A stretch of DNA of 19,087 bases. Origin: Caldisericia bacterium. GTDB lineage: Bacteria; Caldisericota; Caldisericia; UBA6126; JAGPKI01. The notes under the pieces were generated by a model, which saw only the letters and a list, made by a program, of their open reading frames with translations, made no database searches and was not told where the DNA came from. The position numbers were made by a program, and so were the translations under genes. Positions 7,851 through 15,779 of this stretch are shown here, piece by piece; the stretch's first letter is position 1, and the number at the start of each line of letters is the position of its first letter. The stretch is taken from positions 1 to 19,087 of the forward strand of contig JAGPKI010000008.1 in the NCBI GenBank assembly GCA_018054005.1. The letters run 5' to 3'.

Positions 7851-8312
7851 CTACCATTTTAAAATTCTCATCTCTCTATCAAGATCTCTCTGTTTAATTT
7901 TCTCTTTTTTATCATATTTTCTTTTCCCTTTTGCAAGCCCAATTTGTACTTTGACTAAATTGTTTTTAATATAAATGGATAGAGGGATAACTGTATATCC
8001 CTTTTCTGTTATTCTGCCAATTATTTTATTTATTTCTCGCCTATGTAATAAAAGTTTTCTTTTTCTATCAGGATCAATTTTTAACAAAGTATTTACGGGT
8101 GATATATGAAGCCCAACTATATAAAGTTCATTATTTATCGGTTCAACATAACTATCTTTAAAAGCAATTTTACCTTCTCTTACACCTTTAACCTCTGCCC
8201 CAGATAAAACAATACCAGCCTCCCATTTATCAAATATTGTATATAAATATTCAGCGCGTTTATTTCTTGCTATGACCTTTATTTTATCTGATTTTTTTCC
8301 TACCACTTGCAT
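7851..8312 (-). CDS. smpB: SsrA-binding protein SmpB
   Basis: This 153-residue basic protein matches SmpB along its whole length. It has KVIARNKRAEY near the N-terminus, SGAEVKGVREGKIAFKDSY in the middle, GLHISP after it, and the Lys/Arg-rich tail GKRKYDKKEKIKQRD. SmpB binds tmRNA and brings it to stalled ribosomes for trans-translation. The tail normally folds into the empty mRNA channel. No tmRNA gene was recognised nearby. The start is the ATG just before QVVGKKSDKIKV; the Shine-Dalgarno is weak. It has its own promoter candidate in the 95-bp gap after rluD and is followed closely by the amidase gene. Confidence 0.97.
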   Translation of the reverse strand: MQVVGKKSDKIKVIARNKRAEYLYTIFDKWEAGIVLSGAEVKGVREGKIAFKDSYVEPINNELYIVGLHISPVNTLLKIDPDRKRKLLLHRREINKIIGRITEKGYTVIPLSIYIKNNLVKVQIGLAKGKRKYDKKEKIKQRDLDREMRILKW

Positions 8313-8360
8313 TTTATAATCTCTTAAAGTCTTCCAGTTAATTATATGTTTTTATTTAAA

Positions 8361-8388
8361 ATTGTATCTAATCATTATTTTAAGTCAA
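8361..8388 (-). promoter_or_regulatory. Promoter candidate for smpB-amidase
   Basis: On the minus strand, TTGACT (8383-8388) and TACAAT (8361-8366) are 16 bases apart, each one base from the sigma-70 consensus. Transcription would start near 8354, giving a leader of about 41 bases for smpB. The -35 box sits in the centre of a palindrome (8370-8400). Confidence 0.55.
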
Positions 8389-8400
8389 AATACAATGATT
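8370..8400. promoter_or_regulatory. Imperfect 12-bp inverted repeat over the smpB -35 region
   Basis: AATCATT then ATTTT on one side mirror AAAAT then AATGATT on the other, with a 5-base loop and a 2-base bulge. It lies directly after rluD and covers the smpB -35 box. It could be an operator, or an RNA hairpin ending the rluD transcript; no U-tract follows on the minus strand, so it is not a standard intrinsic terminator. Confidence 0.45.
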
Positions 8401-8407
8401 ATAAAAT

Positions 8408-9349
8408 TTATTTAGTAAAATGCGATTCGTTATTAGGTGGTTTATTCTTTAATCTATTAAGAAAATTAGAAAATTCTATTGGTAATGGAGCAATAAAAGT
8501 AGAGAGTTCTCTTGAGGTTGGTAGCACAAAACTCAATTTGTAGGAGTGCAATAATTGACCTCTTATATCTTCGTCCCTATTTCTAAACCCATAAACAGTA
8601 TCCCCCACTACAGGGTGCCCTATATAAGATAGATGTACTCTAATTTGATGAGTCCTTCCTGTATGTATTCTTATGTCCAAAAGAGTATAATCACCGAATC
8701 TTTCTTTAACACTTATATCAGTCAGTGCAAATTTTCCAGTATTTGATACTTTAATGCGTCTCATTCTATGATCATTTATTAAAGGTAATGTAACCCTTGC
8801 AAAATTTTCATTAATATTGCCATATACAAGTGCGAGATAACGCTTTTCTATTTTTCTTTCTTTTAAAAGTTTTGCTATATAATTATGTGTTTCGCTATTT
8901 TTAGTAATAATAAGTAGTCCTGAAGTATCTTTATCAAGCCTATGTACTATGCCAGCTCTCTCAACTCCAAAATCTAAAGATAAATTTTTAGTGTAATAAA
9001 GTAGAGCATTTACTAAAGTCCCACTTTTGACTTTTGGTGTTGGGTGAGTAAGCATGCCTCTTGGCTTGTTTATAATTATTAAGTTTTTATCTTCATAAAC
9101 TATATCTAAAGGAATGTTTTCCGGGTTTATTTCATTAATTTCTCTACTAAGTAGTTCAACACTTATTTGATCGTCTTTTTTTATTCTATGGGAGGGTTTA
9201 ACATTAATAGAATTTACTTTTACCATATTATCCTTTATAAGTGAGATTATTTTATTGCGTGGTATGTTCAGTTTTTTACTTAAATATGAATCGATTCTCT
9301 CGCTGGAATCTTCTTGGGATATTTTAAATAATTCTGAATTCTTTTTCAT
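8408..9349 (-). CDS. rluD: RluD-family 23S rRNA pseudouridine synthase
   Basis: This 313-residue enzyme has an N-terminal S4 RNA-binding domain (about 17-66) and a RluA/RluD catalytic domain with HRLDKDTSG at 136-144, where Asp139 is the catalytic aspartate. HTGRTHQIRVHLSYIGHPV further on is the second family signature. Family members turn uridines in 23S rRNA helix 69 or other sites into pseudouridine; the exact target is uncertain, as RluA/C/D paralogues look alike, but the S4 domain and lspA linkage fit the RluD/YlyB group. Its start overlaps the lspA end by 26 bp, which implies coupling; no strong Shine-Dalgarno is present. It is the last gene of the run that begins with oppD. Confidence 0.92.
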   Translation of the reverse strand: MKKNSELFKISQEDSSERIDSYLSKKLNIPRNKIISLIKDNMVKVNSINVKPSHRIKKDDQISVELLSREINEINPENIPLDIVYEDKNLIIINKPRGMLTHPTPKVKSGTLVNALLYYTKNLSLDFGVERAGIVHRLDKDTSGLLIITKNSETHNYIAKLLKERKIEKRYLALVYGNINENFARVTLPLINDHRMRRIKVSNTGKFALTDISVKERFGDYTLLDIRIHTGRTHQIRVHLSYIGHPVVGDTVYGFRNRDEDIRGQLLHSYKLSFVLPTSRELSTFIAPLPIEFSNFLNRLKNKPPNNESHFTK

Positions 9350-9809
9350 AAAATAGAATATAAATAATTAGTAAAATAGTTCCCACTGTTATCGATGCAT
9401 CAGCTATATTGAATACATAAAAAGAGTCGACTTTTATAAAATCTATCACATATCCATAGAGAATTCTATCAATTATATTACCGATAGCTCCTCCTAATAT
9501 CATAGAAAGGAAATAAGTTAAAGGACTGTTTTTAGCATATCTATAAAATGTTAAAATAATAATTAGTGATAAGATGGAAGTTATGATAAATATATTATTT
9601 AAATTATTATTAGAAAAAAGCCCAAAAACAATTCCTTCATTTTTAACAAATATTATTTCAAGAAATGAAAATAATTTTAAATTGCTATTAAGGTTTAGAA
9701 CGAGAAGTTTCGTTATTCTGTCAAGAAATATAACCGCAAATACAATTAATATATTTAACCAGAAGAGGTTTTTGTTAGTCTTGTTCTTCCTCTTGGCTAC
9801 CTGGTTCAT
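9324..9809 (-). CDS. lspA: Lipoprotein signal peptidase LspA
   Basis: This 161-residue membrane protein has four hydrophobic segments and the two catalytic-aspartate motifs of signal peptidase II: GNIIDR (N111, D114) and FNIADA (N134, D137). FLDRITK at 28-34 and NEGIVFGL at 57-64 are further conserved family positions. LspA removes the signal peptide from diacylglyceryl-modified prolipoproteins in the membrane. The ATG at 9807-9809 lies inside the end of divIVA (35-bp overlap) and its ribosome site is weak; no better downstream start exists before the first membrane segment. The 3' end overlaps rluD by 26 bp. The lspA-rluD pair is common in many bacteria. Confidence 0.95.
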   Translation of the reverse strand: MNQVAKRKNKTNKNLFWLNILIVFAVIFLDRITKLLVLNLNSNLKLFSFLEIIFVKNEGIVFGLFSNNNLNNIFIITSILSLIIILTFYRYAKNSPLTYFLSMILGGAIGNIIDRILYGYVIDFIKVDSFYVFNIADASITVGTILLIIYILFYEKEFRII

Positions 9810-10293
9810 TTAGTTGTGATGACTCTAAACCTTTCTCTTCAATATTCAAACTTGTGATTGCATCGAATTTATCATCAAGCTTTTTAAGTAATTTCATAAA
9901 AGTTTCAAGGTAGGCACTAAATTCAGAACTAAATTGTGTGTAGTGATCACTTAATAATTTTAACTTTTCTTTTGCTTCATTCTTAATTTGTTCTGCTTTT
10001 ATGTTTGCTTGCATTATAACTAAATCTGCTTGCCTATCAGCTGCAAGTTTAATATCATCAGCTGTTTTTTGTGCGAGAGTTAAAGCCTTCTGTAATTGTT
10101 CACTAGTACTTCTATAACGTTCGAGCTCGGAATTTAATCTATTTATTTCTTCCCGCATATCTATAACACTTTTATAGAGTTCTTCATAGTCGTTTCTTAC
10201 ACTTTTTATGAAATTATTAACGTCTTCTTTATCATATCCACCAACTAAAGTAGTTTTAAAAGCTTTTTTAGAAAGCTCGAGCGGAGTTAACAT
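9775..10293 (-). CDS. divIVA: DivIVA-domain cell division/polarity protein
   Basis: This 172-residue protein starts with the conserved DivIVA N-terminus: MLTPLELSKKAF, then a VGGYDKEDVNNFI block that in DivIVA forms the membrane-inserting and dimer-capping part. From about 28 to 145 it is largely coiled coil with heptads of Leu and Ile, and it ends in an acidic tail (EEEQD). DivIVA proteins gather at negatively curved membrane near poles and septa and recruit partners for division, wall growth or chromosome attachment. The start has a clear GGAGG seven bases upstream. It follows oppF by 31 bp and overlaps lspA. The Bacillota order ylm-divIVA-ileS is not kept here; the upstream neighbours are transporter ATPases. 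Confidence 0.93.
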   Translation of the reverse strand: MLTPLELSKKAFKTTLVGGYDKEDVNNFIKSVRNDYEELYKSVIDMREEINRLNSELERYRSTSEQLQKALTLAQKTADDIKLAADRQADLVIMQANIKAEQIKNEAKEKLKLLSDHYTQFSSEFSAYLETFMKLLKKLDDKFDAITSLNIEEKGLESSQLNEPGSQEEEQD

Positions 10294-10324
10294 TTTTAAA
10301 CCTCCAAATATTATCTAAAAAAAT

Positions 10325-11302
10325 TTAAAATTTACCTATTCTGATACATGCAGCAAGATGATTATTTCCATAATCTATTAGAGGAGGAATGGTTTCAGAA
10401 CATTCTTTTATTGCTTGAGGGCATCGTGTTCTAAACCTACATCCTGATGGTGGATTTATTGGAGAGGGTATATCTCCTAATATAATTTCTCTTTTCCTTA
10501 TGGCTTCTGGATCCGGAATTGGTACAGCATTTAATAACGCAAGAGTGTATGGATGAAGCGGATTTGTAAATAATTCTTCATTTTGTGCAACTTCAACTAA
10601 TTTTCCAAGATACATAACACCAACTGTATCAGACATATGTCTTACAACTGCTAAATCATGAGCTATAAAAAGGTAAGTTAAATTAAATTTCTTCTGTAAT
10701 TCCTGAAGTAGGTTAATTATTTGTGACTGTATAGAAACATCCAAGGCAGATATTGGTTCATCGCAAACAATGAAAGCAGGATTTAAAATTAGTGCTCTTG
10801 CTATACCAATTCTTTGTCTCTGACCACCAGAAAATTCATGAGCATACCTCTTTAAATATTCCGGGCGTAAACCAACTATCTCCATCATTTCTTTAACTCT
10901 TTTCTCAATTTCTTTTCTTTTTCTTATTCCGTGGACTACTAATGGTTCACCAATAATATCTCCCACAGGTATTCGTGGATTTAATGAACCATATGGATCC
11001 TGAAAGATAATCTGCATATTACGTCTCATTCTTCTAAGAGCTTCGCCCTCTAATTTTGTTATCTCTTCACCATTAAAAAATATTTTTCCTTTTGTGGGTT
11101 CATAAAGCCTTATAAATGTTTTTCCAGCAGTTGTTTTACCTGATCCAGATTCACCAACCAGACCATATGTCTCGCCTTTTCTAATTTTAATGGAAATATC
11201 ATCAACCGCTTTCACGTCAGCAATTTTTCTACCTAAAATTCCTCCATAAATTGGAAAATATTTAATAACATTTTCAGCCTGCAATAATATTTCTTTTTCC
11301 AT
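10325..11302 (-). CDS. Oligopeptide/dipeptide ABC transporter ATP-binding protein, OppF/DppF type
   Basis: This 325-residue ATPase shows Walker A GESGSGKTT (50-58), Q-loop Gln101, signature SGGQRQR (158-164), Walker B with D181-E182, and H-loop His215. The C-terminal oligopeptide-transporter extension (from about 240) has GCRFRTRCP and cysteines 288, 294, 301 and 319, the spacing seen in OppD/OppF proteins. With OppD it would form the ATPase pair that powers peptide or, in some relatives, sugar or nickel import. FPIYGGILGR near the N-terminus is typical of OppF. It starts 11 bp after oppD with AAGGAGC. No permease or substrate-binding gene is in the window, so the substrate cannot be called. 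Confidence 0.93.
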   Translation of the reverse strand: MEKEILLQAENVIKYFPIYGGILGRKIADVKAVDDISIKIRKGETYGLVGESGSGKTTAGKTFIRLYEPTKGKIFFNGEEITKLEGEALRRMRRNMQIIFQDPYGSLNPRIPVGDIIGEPLVVHGIRKRKEIEKRVKEMMEIVGLRPEYLKRYAHEFSGGQRQRIGIARALILNPAFIVCDEPISALDVSIQSQIINLLQELQKKFNLTYLFIAHDLAVVRHMSDTVGVMYLGKLVEVAQNEELFTNPLHPYTLALLNAVPIPDPEAIRKREIILGDIPSPINPPSGCRFRTRCPQAIKECSETIPPLIDYGNNHLAACIRIGKF

Positions 11303-11313
11303 TTTTTAGCTCC

Positions 11314-12297
11314 TTAACTTACTTTTTCATTTACAGGGAACCAGCATCTAACAAAATGTCCTTTATTGACTTCCTCAAGAGGTGGTTCCATGGTTCTGCA
11401 TTTATCTTTTACATTAAAGCATCGAGGGTTAAACTTGCACCCAGGGGGCATATGATAGGGATTAGGAACAACCCCTTCAATTATTGGAAGTGGTTCGTCA
11501 GTCTTTGGTTTGTCTACTCTCGGTATAGAGTGAAGAAGTCCCCAAGTGTAAGGATGTAAATGATTTTTAAACATTTCTTTAGCATTTGTATATTCTACAA
11601 TTCTCCCTGCATACATAACTGCGATTGAATCAGCCATTTCAGCAACAACTGCCAAATTATGTGTTATTAATAAAATTGACATATTTGTTCTTTTCTTTAT
11701 ATCTTTCATTAATTCAAGTATTTGAGCTTGTATAGTTACATCGAGAGCTGTAGTTGGCTCATCGGCAATGAGAAGAAGAGGATTACATGCTAAAGCCATA
11801 GCTATCATGACTCTTTGCTTCATTCCTCCACTCATTTGGTGAGGAAAATTATCATATCTTCTCTTTGGATCTGGTATTCCCACTGAGTGAAAAAGGTCTA
11901 TAACCTTCTTCTTTGCTTCTAATTCATTTAAACCAAGATGATTAATTAATACTTCACTAACTTGAAAGCCAACAGTAAAAACTGGATTAAGAGATGTCAT
12001 TGGTTCTTGAAAGATCATTGAGATTTTGTTACCTCGAATCTTTCGCATTTTTTCTTCATCTAATTCAAGAAGATTTTGGCCATTTAATAAAATCTCCCCT
12101 TTTTCAATTTTTCCTGGTGGAGTTGCAATCAGCCTCAAAATAGATAGTGAAGTAACAGATTTACCACATCCTGATTCTCCGACAAGTCCTAATGTTTCAG
12201 CCTCGTCTATGGAAAAACTAACGTTTTCTACAGCATTTACTACTCCGTCCATAGTATAGAAATTTGTGCATAAATCTTTAACTTCAATTAAAGGCAT
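11314..12297 (-). CDS. Oligopeptide/dipeptide ABC transporter ATP-binding protein, OppD/DppD type
   Basis: This 327-residue ATPase has Walker A GESGCGKSV (40-48), Q-loop Gln97, signature SGGMKQR (156-162), Walker B D179-E180 and H-loop His213. The C-terminal extension has PPGCKFNPRC and cysteines 287, 293, 300 and 318, the same spacing as its partner. The methionine in the signature motif (SGGMKQR rather than SGGQRQR) marks the OppD side of the pair. It is the first gene of a minus-strand run that continues into oppF, divIVA, lspA and rluD. A leader of about 50 bases with an AGGAAAGGGG ribosome site and a consensus-like promoter precede it, divergent from manA. Confidence 0.93.
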   Translation of the reverse strand: MPLIEVKDLCTNFYTMDGVVNAVENVSFSIDEAETLGLVGESGCGKSVTSLSILRLIATPPGKIEKGEILLNGQNLLELDEEKMRKIRGNKISMIFQEPMTSLNPVFTVGFQVSEVLINHLGLNELEAKKKVIDLFHSVGIPDPKRRYDNFPHQMSGGMKQRVMIAMALACNPLLLIADEPTTALDVTIQAQILELMKDIKKRTNMSILLITHNLAVVAEMADSIAVMYAGRIVEYTNAKEMFKNHLHPYTWGLLHSIPRVDKPKTDEPLPIIEGVVPNPYHMPPGCKFNPRCFNVKDKCRTMEPPLEEVNKGHFVRCWFPVNEKVS

Positions 12298-12356
12298 TTA
12301 TCAAATTCCCCTTTCCTAAACTATATAAAAAAGAAAATTAATCTTTTTTCTTATAA

Positions 12357-12384
12357 AATATAAATTAACAATTGATATTGTCAA
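12357..12384 (-). promoter_or_regulatory. Promoter candidate for oppD-oppF-divIVA-lspA-rluD
   Basis: On the minus strand a perfect TTGACA (12379-12384) is followed after 16 bases by TATATT (12357-12362). Predicted start is near 12350. The -35 box is one base away from the -35 box of the divergent manA promoter, so the two face away from each other from a shared centre. Confidence 0.65.
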
Positions 12385-12400
12385 ATAAACTTGCTAAAAT
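12372..12400 (+). promoter_or_regulatory. Promoter candidate for manA-manC-manB
   Basis: TTGATA (12372-12377) and TAAAAT (12395-12400) are exactly 17 bases apart. The expected transcription start, 12406-12409, falls on or just before the manA ATG at 12410, so the mRNA would have no leader and no ribosome binding site. Confidence 0.6.
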
Positions 12401-12409
12401 CAATTTATA

Positions 12410-13324
12410 ATGTTACTAAGATTTTTACCAATACCCAAAAAAGTAATATGGGGGAAAAGCAATTTTTTTAAAAATTTTGGATTTAATGAAGCTAATATTG
12501 GTGAATTATGGATGATCGGAAGTGAAAATAAAATAATAAATTTTAATTCAATAACTTTATCAGATTTTTCTAAGAAATTTCCAAAAATGATTTTTGGAAA
12601 TAGATTTCCGCTACCAAGATTTCCTATACTTATTAAATACATTTCTACTTCGGATTGGCTTTCTATTCAGGTTCACCCTGATGATAAATTTGCTATTCAA
12701 ACTGAATCTGAACCCTGGGGAAAAACCGAAATGTGGTTTTTTTTGGAAACAGAAAAAAATGCAAAAATTGTCTGTGGACTCAAGAAAAAAGTTACCAAAG
12801 AAGAATTTATAAGTTTAATAAATAATTCATCTTTTAATGAAATCCTTAACTATGTGGATGTTAGTGAGAATGATTGGGTTTTGATCAAGCCGGGTGTAGT
12901 TCATGCTATTGGACCTGAAATAACTTTATTAGAAATACAAATGAATTCAGACTTGACTTACAGAATTTTTGATTGGGGAAGAATGGACTTAGATGGTAAA
13001 CCGAGAAAGTTAGATATAGAGAAGGCTTTGAAAGTAATAAATTTCCAAGATAATTTGAAATTAATTAAAGGTTCAGAAAAAGTTAACCTTGTATTTCCAA
13101 CATTTACTGCTGAGACAATTGAAATAGGTAAATCTTGTGAAATTGAATTCAACACAAGTGGAAATTCTTTTAATATTATAATTCCCTTAAATAACAGTTT
13201 GATTATTTCTAATGAATTGATTAATAAATATGAAACTATATTAATAACTGCAGATCATGGGAAATATAAAATTAGAGGAAATAACAATGATAAATTTTTT
13301 CTTATAAAGATGAAAGGAGACTGA
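12410..13324 (+). CDS. manA: Mannose-6-phosphate isomerase, type I
   Basis: This 304-residue cupin enzyme is the short bacterial type. Signatures include KKVIWG at 10-15, SIQVHPDD (His89), GKTEMW (Glu107) and KPGVVHAIG (His165); these three are zinc ligands of the family. YRIFDWGR (Arg186) follows. It interconverts fructose-6-phosphate and mannose-6-phosphate, the entry step to GDP-mannose. The start is fixed by the K-x-I-W-G motif only ten residues in. No Shine-Dalgarno precedes it, and the promoter places the transcript start next to the ATG, so leaderless translation is likely. The stop is followed one base later by the manC start. Confidence 0.93.
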   Translation: MLLRFLPIPKKVIWGKSNFFKNFGFNEANIGELWMIGSENKIINFNSITLSDFSKKFPKMIFGNRFPLPRFPILIKYISTSDWLSIQVHPDDKFAIQTESEPWGKTEMWFFLETEKNAKIVCGLKKKVTKEEFISLINNSSFNEILNYVDVSENDWVLIKPGVVHAIGPEITLLEIQMNSDLTYRIFDWGRMDLDGKPRKLDIEKALKVINFQDNLKLIKGSEKVNLVFPTFTAETIEIGKSCEIEFNTSGNSFNIIIPLNNSLIISNELINKYETILITADHGKYKIRGNNNDKFFLIKMKGD

Positions 13325-13325
13325 T

Positions 13326-14393
13326 ATGCCGAGCGTAATAATAATGGCTGGTGGAGTGGGAGAGCGTTTTTGGCCTGTTAGTAGAAAGGATATGCCAAAA
13401 CAATTTTTAAAGCTTTACGGAAACAAAACACTTTTAGAGTATACTTATGATAGAGCAAAAAAAATTGTCTCTAAGGAGCGAATTTACATTGTAACTACTG
13501 AAAATTTTTCAAACAAGATAATGGAACTTGTTCCTGAAATTTCAGAAAATAATATAATTGCTGAACCTGTTGGCAGGAATACTGCTCCTTGTTTAGGTTA
13601 TAGTGTAATGCTTTTATTAGAAAAAGAAGGAGATGATATTATAACTGTTCTTCCAGCTGATCACATAATATTGAATGAAGATCGATTTATTAAAGAGATG
13701 TTTAATGCTTTTGATTTCCTGTCTAAAACTGAAGGTATAGTTACTTTTGGTATAAAACCCATAAGACCTGAAACTAATTATGGATATATATTAAAGGATG
13801 AGAGTCCTTTTGGTAAATTTCCTTACAAGGTTTATAAAGCTATTAAATTCGTTGAAAAACCTAATTTGACGAAAGCTAAAGAATATGTCCAATCTGAGAA
13901 GTATTTATGGAATAGCGGAATGTTTGTTTTTAAAGCCTCTTTCTTTATTGATAAATTTAAAATCTGTCTTCCTCATATTTATGATGGAATTAAAGATGTT
14001 ATACTGAAAACTAATAATCCTGAAGAAATAAAGAAAACATATGAAGCATTTCCTAAAATTTCAGTAGATTATGGAGTAATGGAAAATATTGATGAAATTT
14101 ACACTTTGGAAGTTGACATAGGTTGGGATGACTTAGGTAATTGGCTCTCGTTTGAAAATATCATTGATAAGGATGCTTCTGGAAATATTCTAATTAAAGG
14201 TGAATATATCGGAATCGATACCAGTAATTCAATAATTTACTCAGATGATAACTTAATTGCAACTGTTGGAGTTAAAGATTTAGTCATAGCAAGCTCCAAT
14301 AACGCTGTTTTAATATGTCATAAGGATAAAATCCAGGATATTAGAAAAGTTGTTTCAAAATTAGAAAACGAAAAACTAAAAAAATATAGATAA
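13326..14393 (+). CDS. manC: Mannose-1-phosphate guanylyltransferase
   Basis: This 355-residue single-domain enzyme has the GDP-mannose pyrophosphorylase signatures: MAGGVGERFWPVSR (7-20), AEPVGRNTAPC (79-89), LPADH (109-113), FVEKP (175-179), WNSGMF (195-200) and DIGWDDLG (264-271). It joins GTP and mannose-1-phosphate to give GDP-mannose. It lacks the C-terminal cupin isomerase domain of bifunctional ManC/AlgA, consistent with a separate manA next door. AAAGGAG lies upstream of the ATG, which is one base after the manA stop, so the two are tightly coupled. The last residues, rich in Lys and Glu, are a normal family tail. Confidence 0.95.
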   Translation: MPSVIIMAGGVGERFWPVSRKDMPKQFLKLYGNKTLLEYTYDRAKKIVSKERIYIVTTENFSNKIMELVPEISENNIIAEPVGRNTAPCLGYSVMLLLEKEGDDIITVLPADHIILNEDRFIKEMFNAFDFLSKTEGIVTFGIKPIRPETNYGYILKDESPFGKFPYKVYKAIKFVEKPNLTKAKEYVQSEKYLWNSGMFVFKASFFIDKFKICLPHIYDGIKDVILKTNNPEEIKKTYEAFPKISVDYGVMENIDEIYTLEVDIGWDDLGNWLSFENIIDKDASGNILIKGEYIGIDTSNSIIYSDDNLIATVGVKDLVIASSNNAVLICHKDKIQDIRKVVSKLENEKLKKYR

Positions 14394-14405
14394 GGAGTCT
14401 GTTGT

Positions 14406-15779
14406 ATGGTAAATATAAATAATAGCATTTTCCGCGAATATGATATTAGGGGTATAATTTCAGTAGATTTAACAGATGATGTGATATCTATGTTAGGAAA
14501 GGCATTTGCAACTTATTTTATAGAAAATGGCAAAGATAAGTTAATTATTGGACGTGATAATAGATTTTCTTCTGATCATATAAGGGATATACTTTTGGAA
14601 GAATTTTTGAATGCTGGTTTAGACGTGATAGATATAGGAACAGTCATTACGCCAATTTTTTACTTCGCTACTAAAAACCTAAATATAGATGCTGGTATTA
14701 TGATAACAGCCAGTCATAATCCTTCTGAATATAATGGATTTAAAGTTCAACTCGGCGAATCTACAATTTATGGAGAAGAAATAAAGAAAATTCTTTACAT
14801 CATTGAGAAAGAAGCTTTTAGGAAAAGAGGACATTTAGGTAAAGTCGAAAATGTAGAAATTTTTAATGCATATAATTCTCATCTGCACTCTATATTGAGT
14901 TTGGGTAATAAAAAGATTAAAGCTGTTCTTGATTGCGGAAACGGAACAGCATCTTTATTTGCTCCACAAATTTTTGAGAGTTTTTCGATCGATACTAAAA
15001 AATTATACTGTGATTCAGATCCTTCATTTCCAAATCACTTTCCCGATCCAGTTAAAGAAGAAAATCTTAAAGATTTAATTAAAGAAATCAAAAGTGGAGA
15101 TTATGATGTTGGAATTAGTCTTGATGGTGATGGAGATAGATTAGGAGTTGTTGACGAAAAAGGAGGTATTGTTTGGGGAGATTTTATAATGATACTTTTT
15201 TCGAGAGATGTACTAAAAAGACATCCAGGTGCTAAAATACTATTTGATGTGAAGTGCTCGCAACTTCTTTATGATGAAATAAAAAAGTTTGGTGGAGTCC
15301 CAATTATGTACAAAACAGGACATTCATTAATGAAAGCAAAAATGAGAGAAATAGGTGCAATTTTAGCTGGAGAAATGTCAGGGCACATATTCTTTAAAGA
15401 TGAATATTTTGGGTACGATGATGCTGTGTATGCTGCACTGAGGTTGATACGCATTCTCTCAAACTCTAATCAATCTATTAGTGAAATGCTCTCGGACTTG
15501 CCAAAAGTTTATTCAACTCCTGAGATAAGAGTTAAAACAACCGATAAAGAAAAATTTGATTTAGTAGAGAGGGCAAAAGCTTATTTTGCTTCTAAATATA
15601 AAATATTAGACATTGATGGAGTAAGAGCTCAAATAGATGATGGCTGGGGATTAATTAGAGCATCTAACACTGCACCCGAAATAATTGTGAGATGTGAAGC
15701 AAGAACAGAAGAAAAGCTTAACTTTATTAAGTCTGAAATAGAGCATTCTCTTTCTTCTCTTCATATAAAATGGACTTAA
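14406..15779 (+). CDS. manB: Phosphomannomutase/phosphoglucomutase
   Basis: This 457-residue protein has all four alpha-D-phosphohexomutase landmarks. These are the phosphoserine loop TASHNP (Ser103), the metal loop DGDGDR (240-245), the sugar-specificity loop GEMSGH (322-327) and the phosphate-binding RASNTAPE (418-425). FREYDIRG at 9-16 is the start motif of the ManB/AlgC group. It converts mannose-6-phosphate to mannose-1-phosphate, between the steps of its two upstream neighbours, and may also act on glucose phosphates. An AAGGAG ribosome site sits in the 12-bp gap after manC. It is the last gene of the cassette; no clear terminator follows. Confidence 0.94.
   Translation: MVNINNSIFREYDIRGIISVDLTDDVISMLGKAFATYFIENGKDKLIIGRDNRFSSDHIRDILLEEFLNAGLDVIDIGTVITPIFYFATKNLNIDAGIMITASHNPSEYNGFKVQLGESTIYGEEIKKILYIIEKEAFRKRGHLGKVENVEIFNAYNSHLHSILSLGNKKIKAVLDCGNGTASLFAPQIFESFSIDTKKLYCDSDPSFPNHFPDPVKEENLKDLIKEIKSGDYDVGISLDGDGDRLGVVDEKGGIVWGDFIMILFSRDVLKRHPGAKILFDVKCSQLLYDEIKKFGGVPIMYKTGHSLMKAKMREIGAILAGEMSGHIFFKDEYFGYDDAVYAALRLIRILSNSNQSISEMLSDLPKVYSTPEIRVKTTDKEKFDLVERAKAYFASKYKILDIDGVRAQIDDGWGLIRASNTAPEIIVRCEARTEEKLNFIKSEIEHSLSSLHIKWT

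Noticed and set aside
12406..12411. TATAAT over the manA start codon as the -10 box
   Set aside because: No -35 match lies at 16-18 bases upstream, and use of it would place the start of the transcript inside the gene, beyond the start codon needed for the conserved N-terminus.
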